This document shows positions 21,557-21,800 of a stretch of DNA of 21,800 bases, piece by piece. Position 1 is the stretch's first letter; every line of letters begins with the position of its first letter. This stretch comes from a virus. The notes beneath the pieces are model-generated. The model was not told where the DNA came from, ran no database searches, and worked only from the letters and a program-made list of their open reading frames with translations. The stretch spans positions 1 to 21,800 of IMG/VR virus record IMGVR_UViG_3300044491_001293; one strand, written 5' to 3'. The position numbers were made by a program, and so were the translations under genes.

Positions 21557-21800
21557 TGCGTAAACTATTTTATATGGGCTTAGAGCCATATGAAGGACGT
21601 TATACACTCCAGTTGCAAGACTGGAGTGAACGTGCTTTTAAAAGACGTAATATTGATTATGTAGTTGTACCAGGTACAACAATTGATGACACTAAAGCTA
21701 TTAGTGTTGGACAAGTTCTTGATGCACATGGACGCAGTTACTTTGCTATGTCGCAAATGATGAATTTAGTACAAATGATGCGTAACGGTGAAGTAACAGG
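21556..21800 (+). CDS. Probable glycosyltransferase-type protein, 3' truncated by window
   Basis: The frame is open from ATG 21556 to the window end, giving 81 complete codons. It begins MRKLFYMGLEPYEGRYTLQL and continues DWSERAFKRRNIDYVVVPGT, then LDAHGRSYFAMSQMMNLVQM. This looks like the N-terminal Rossmann half of a GT-B-like protein, and I recall similar starts in marine phage proteins labelled glycosyltransferases. The donor-binding half lies outside the window, so the family is not secure. A perfect 9-bp inverted repeat lies in the early coding region. Confidence 0.6.
   Translation, partial: MRKLFYMGLEPYEGRYTLQLQDWSERAFKRRNIDYVVVPGTTIDDTKAISVGQVLDAHGRSYFAMSQMMNLVQMMRNGEVT
21605..21628 (+). 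repeat. Perfect 9-bp inverted repeat (hairpin) in coding sequence
   Basis: CACTCCAGT (21605-21613) and ACTGGAGTG (21620-21628) are exact reverse complements with a 6-base loop, and more G+C-rich than the surroundings. There is no T-run after it, so it is not an intrinsic terminator. It starts about 50 bases after the start codon of the last gene and could affect translation or be chance. Confidence 0.6.

Noticed and set aside
21375-21563. Alternative overlapping frame at the small gene 21356
   Set aside because: There is no ribosome site, and the product is less natural than the 66-residue frame, which has AAGGAAATAAGG upstream and a TAATG junction.
1-21800. tRNA genes, CRISPR arrays, insertion sequences, rho-independent terminators
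   Set aside because: I saw no cloverleaf, no regularly spaced repeats, no transposase or terminal repeats, and no G+C-rich hairpin followed by a T-run. The gaps between genes are too small to hold most of these. A computed scan was not possible.

Overview
This window looks like part of a marine T4-like myovirus (tailed phage) genome. It is AT-rich and all about 31 genes lie on the + strand. They are packed with 1-10 base overlaps (mostly ATGA, TAATG or GTGA) and no gene-free stretch exceeds about 50 bases. The anchors are a full-length T4-type family B DNA polymerase (gp43), a DsbA-like late-transcription DNA-binding protein, a probable gp45-type sliding clamp, phage-type PRPP synthetase, and T4-like late promoter motifs. 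No photosynthesis gene is present, so a SAR11-type (pelagimyophage) or cyanobacterial host cannot be separated from sequence alone.

Layout. (1) 1-1489: the end of a ClpA-type AAA+ unfoldase with an intact ClpP-docking tripeptide, then an unknown protein. (2) 1481-7260: a run of virion-type genes opened by a GATAAATA late motif, with a second copy before the last gene. Eight of the ten genes from 2061 to 7260 carry an [L/I]-x-E motif in their first 12 residues. That is the cleavage signature of the T4 prohead protease gp21 and of T4 capsid-targeting sequences. The group includes a ligase-fold protein (KWDG), a nucleotidyltransferase (TIGH), a hydrophobic protein and several small proteins, and many end in short Cys/Trp/basic modules. 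I infer a set of internal, possibly ejected, virion proteins. (3) 7262-11618: a conserved phage protein, then dsbA behind a near-consensus sigma70 promoter, then a radical SAM enzyme, a 2OG-Fe(II) oxygenase and two tandem glycosyltransferase-like paralogs. (4) 11652-17651: DNA polymerase under its own sigma70-type promoter, then a translationally coupled chain: sulfotransferase, cytidylyltransferase-like protein, eukaryote-type phosphomannomutase, short NDP-sugar dehydrogenase and PRPP synthetase. (5) 17697-21800: sliding clamp under a third sigma70-type promoter, then a TGT/DpdA-like transglycosylase, two small helical proteins, a conserved unknown, a hidden QueD/PTPS-like T-fold protein behind a fourth promoter, a small basic protein and the start of a probable glycosyltransferase.

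How it fits together. Replication and regulatory genes are each led by a TTGACA-N17-TATAAT type promoter and a TAGGAGA ribosome site, whereas the virion cluster uses a T4-like late motif. Sugar-activating and sugar-transferring genes are threaded between the replication genes, which suggests modification of a host or virion glycan, or of DNA. The TGT-like and T-fold pair hints at 7-deazaguanine chemistry on DNA or RNA. The most novel-looking element is the internal-protein cluster at 2061-7260.
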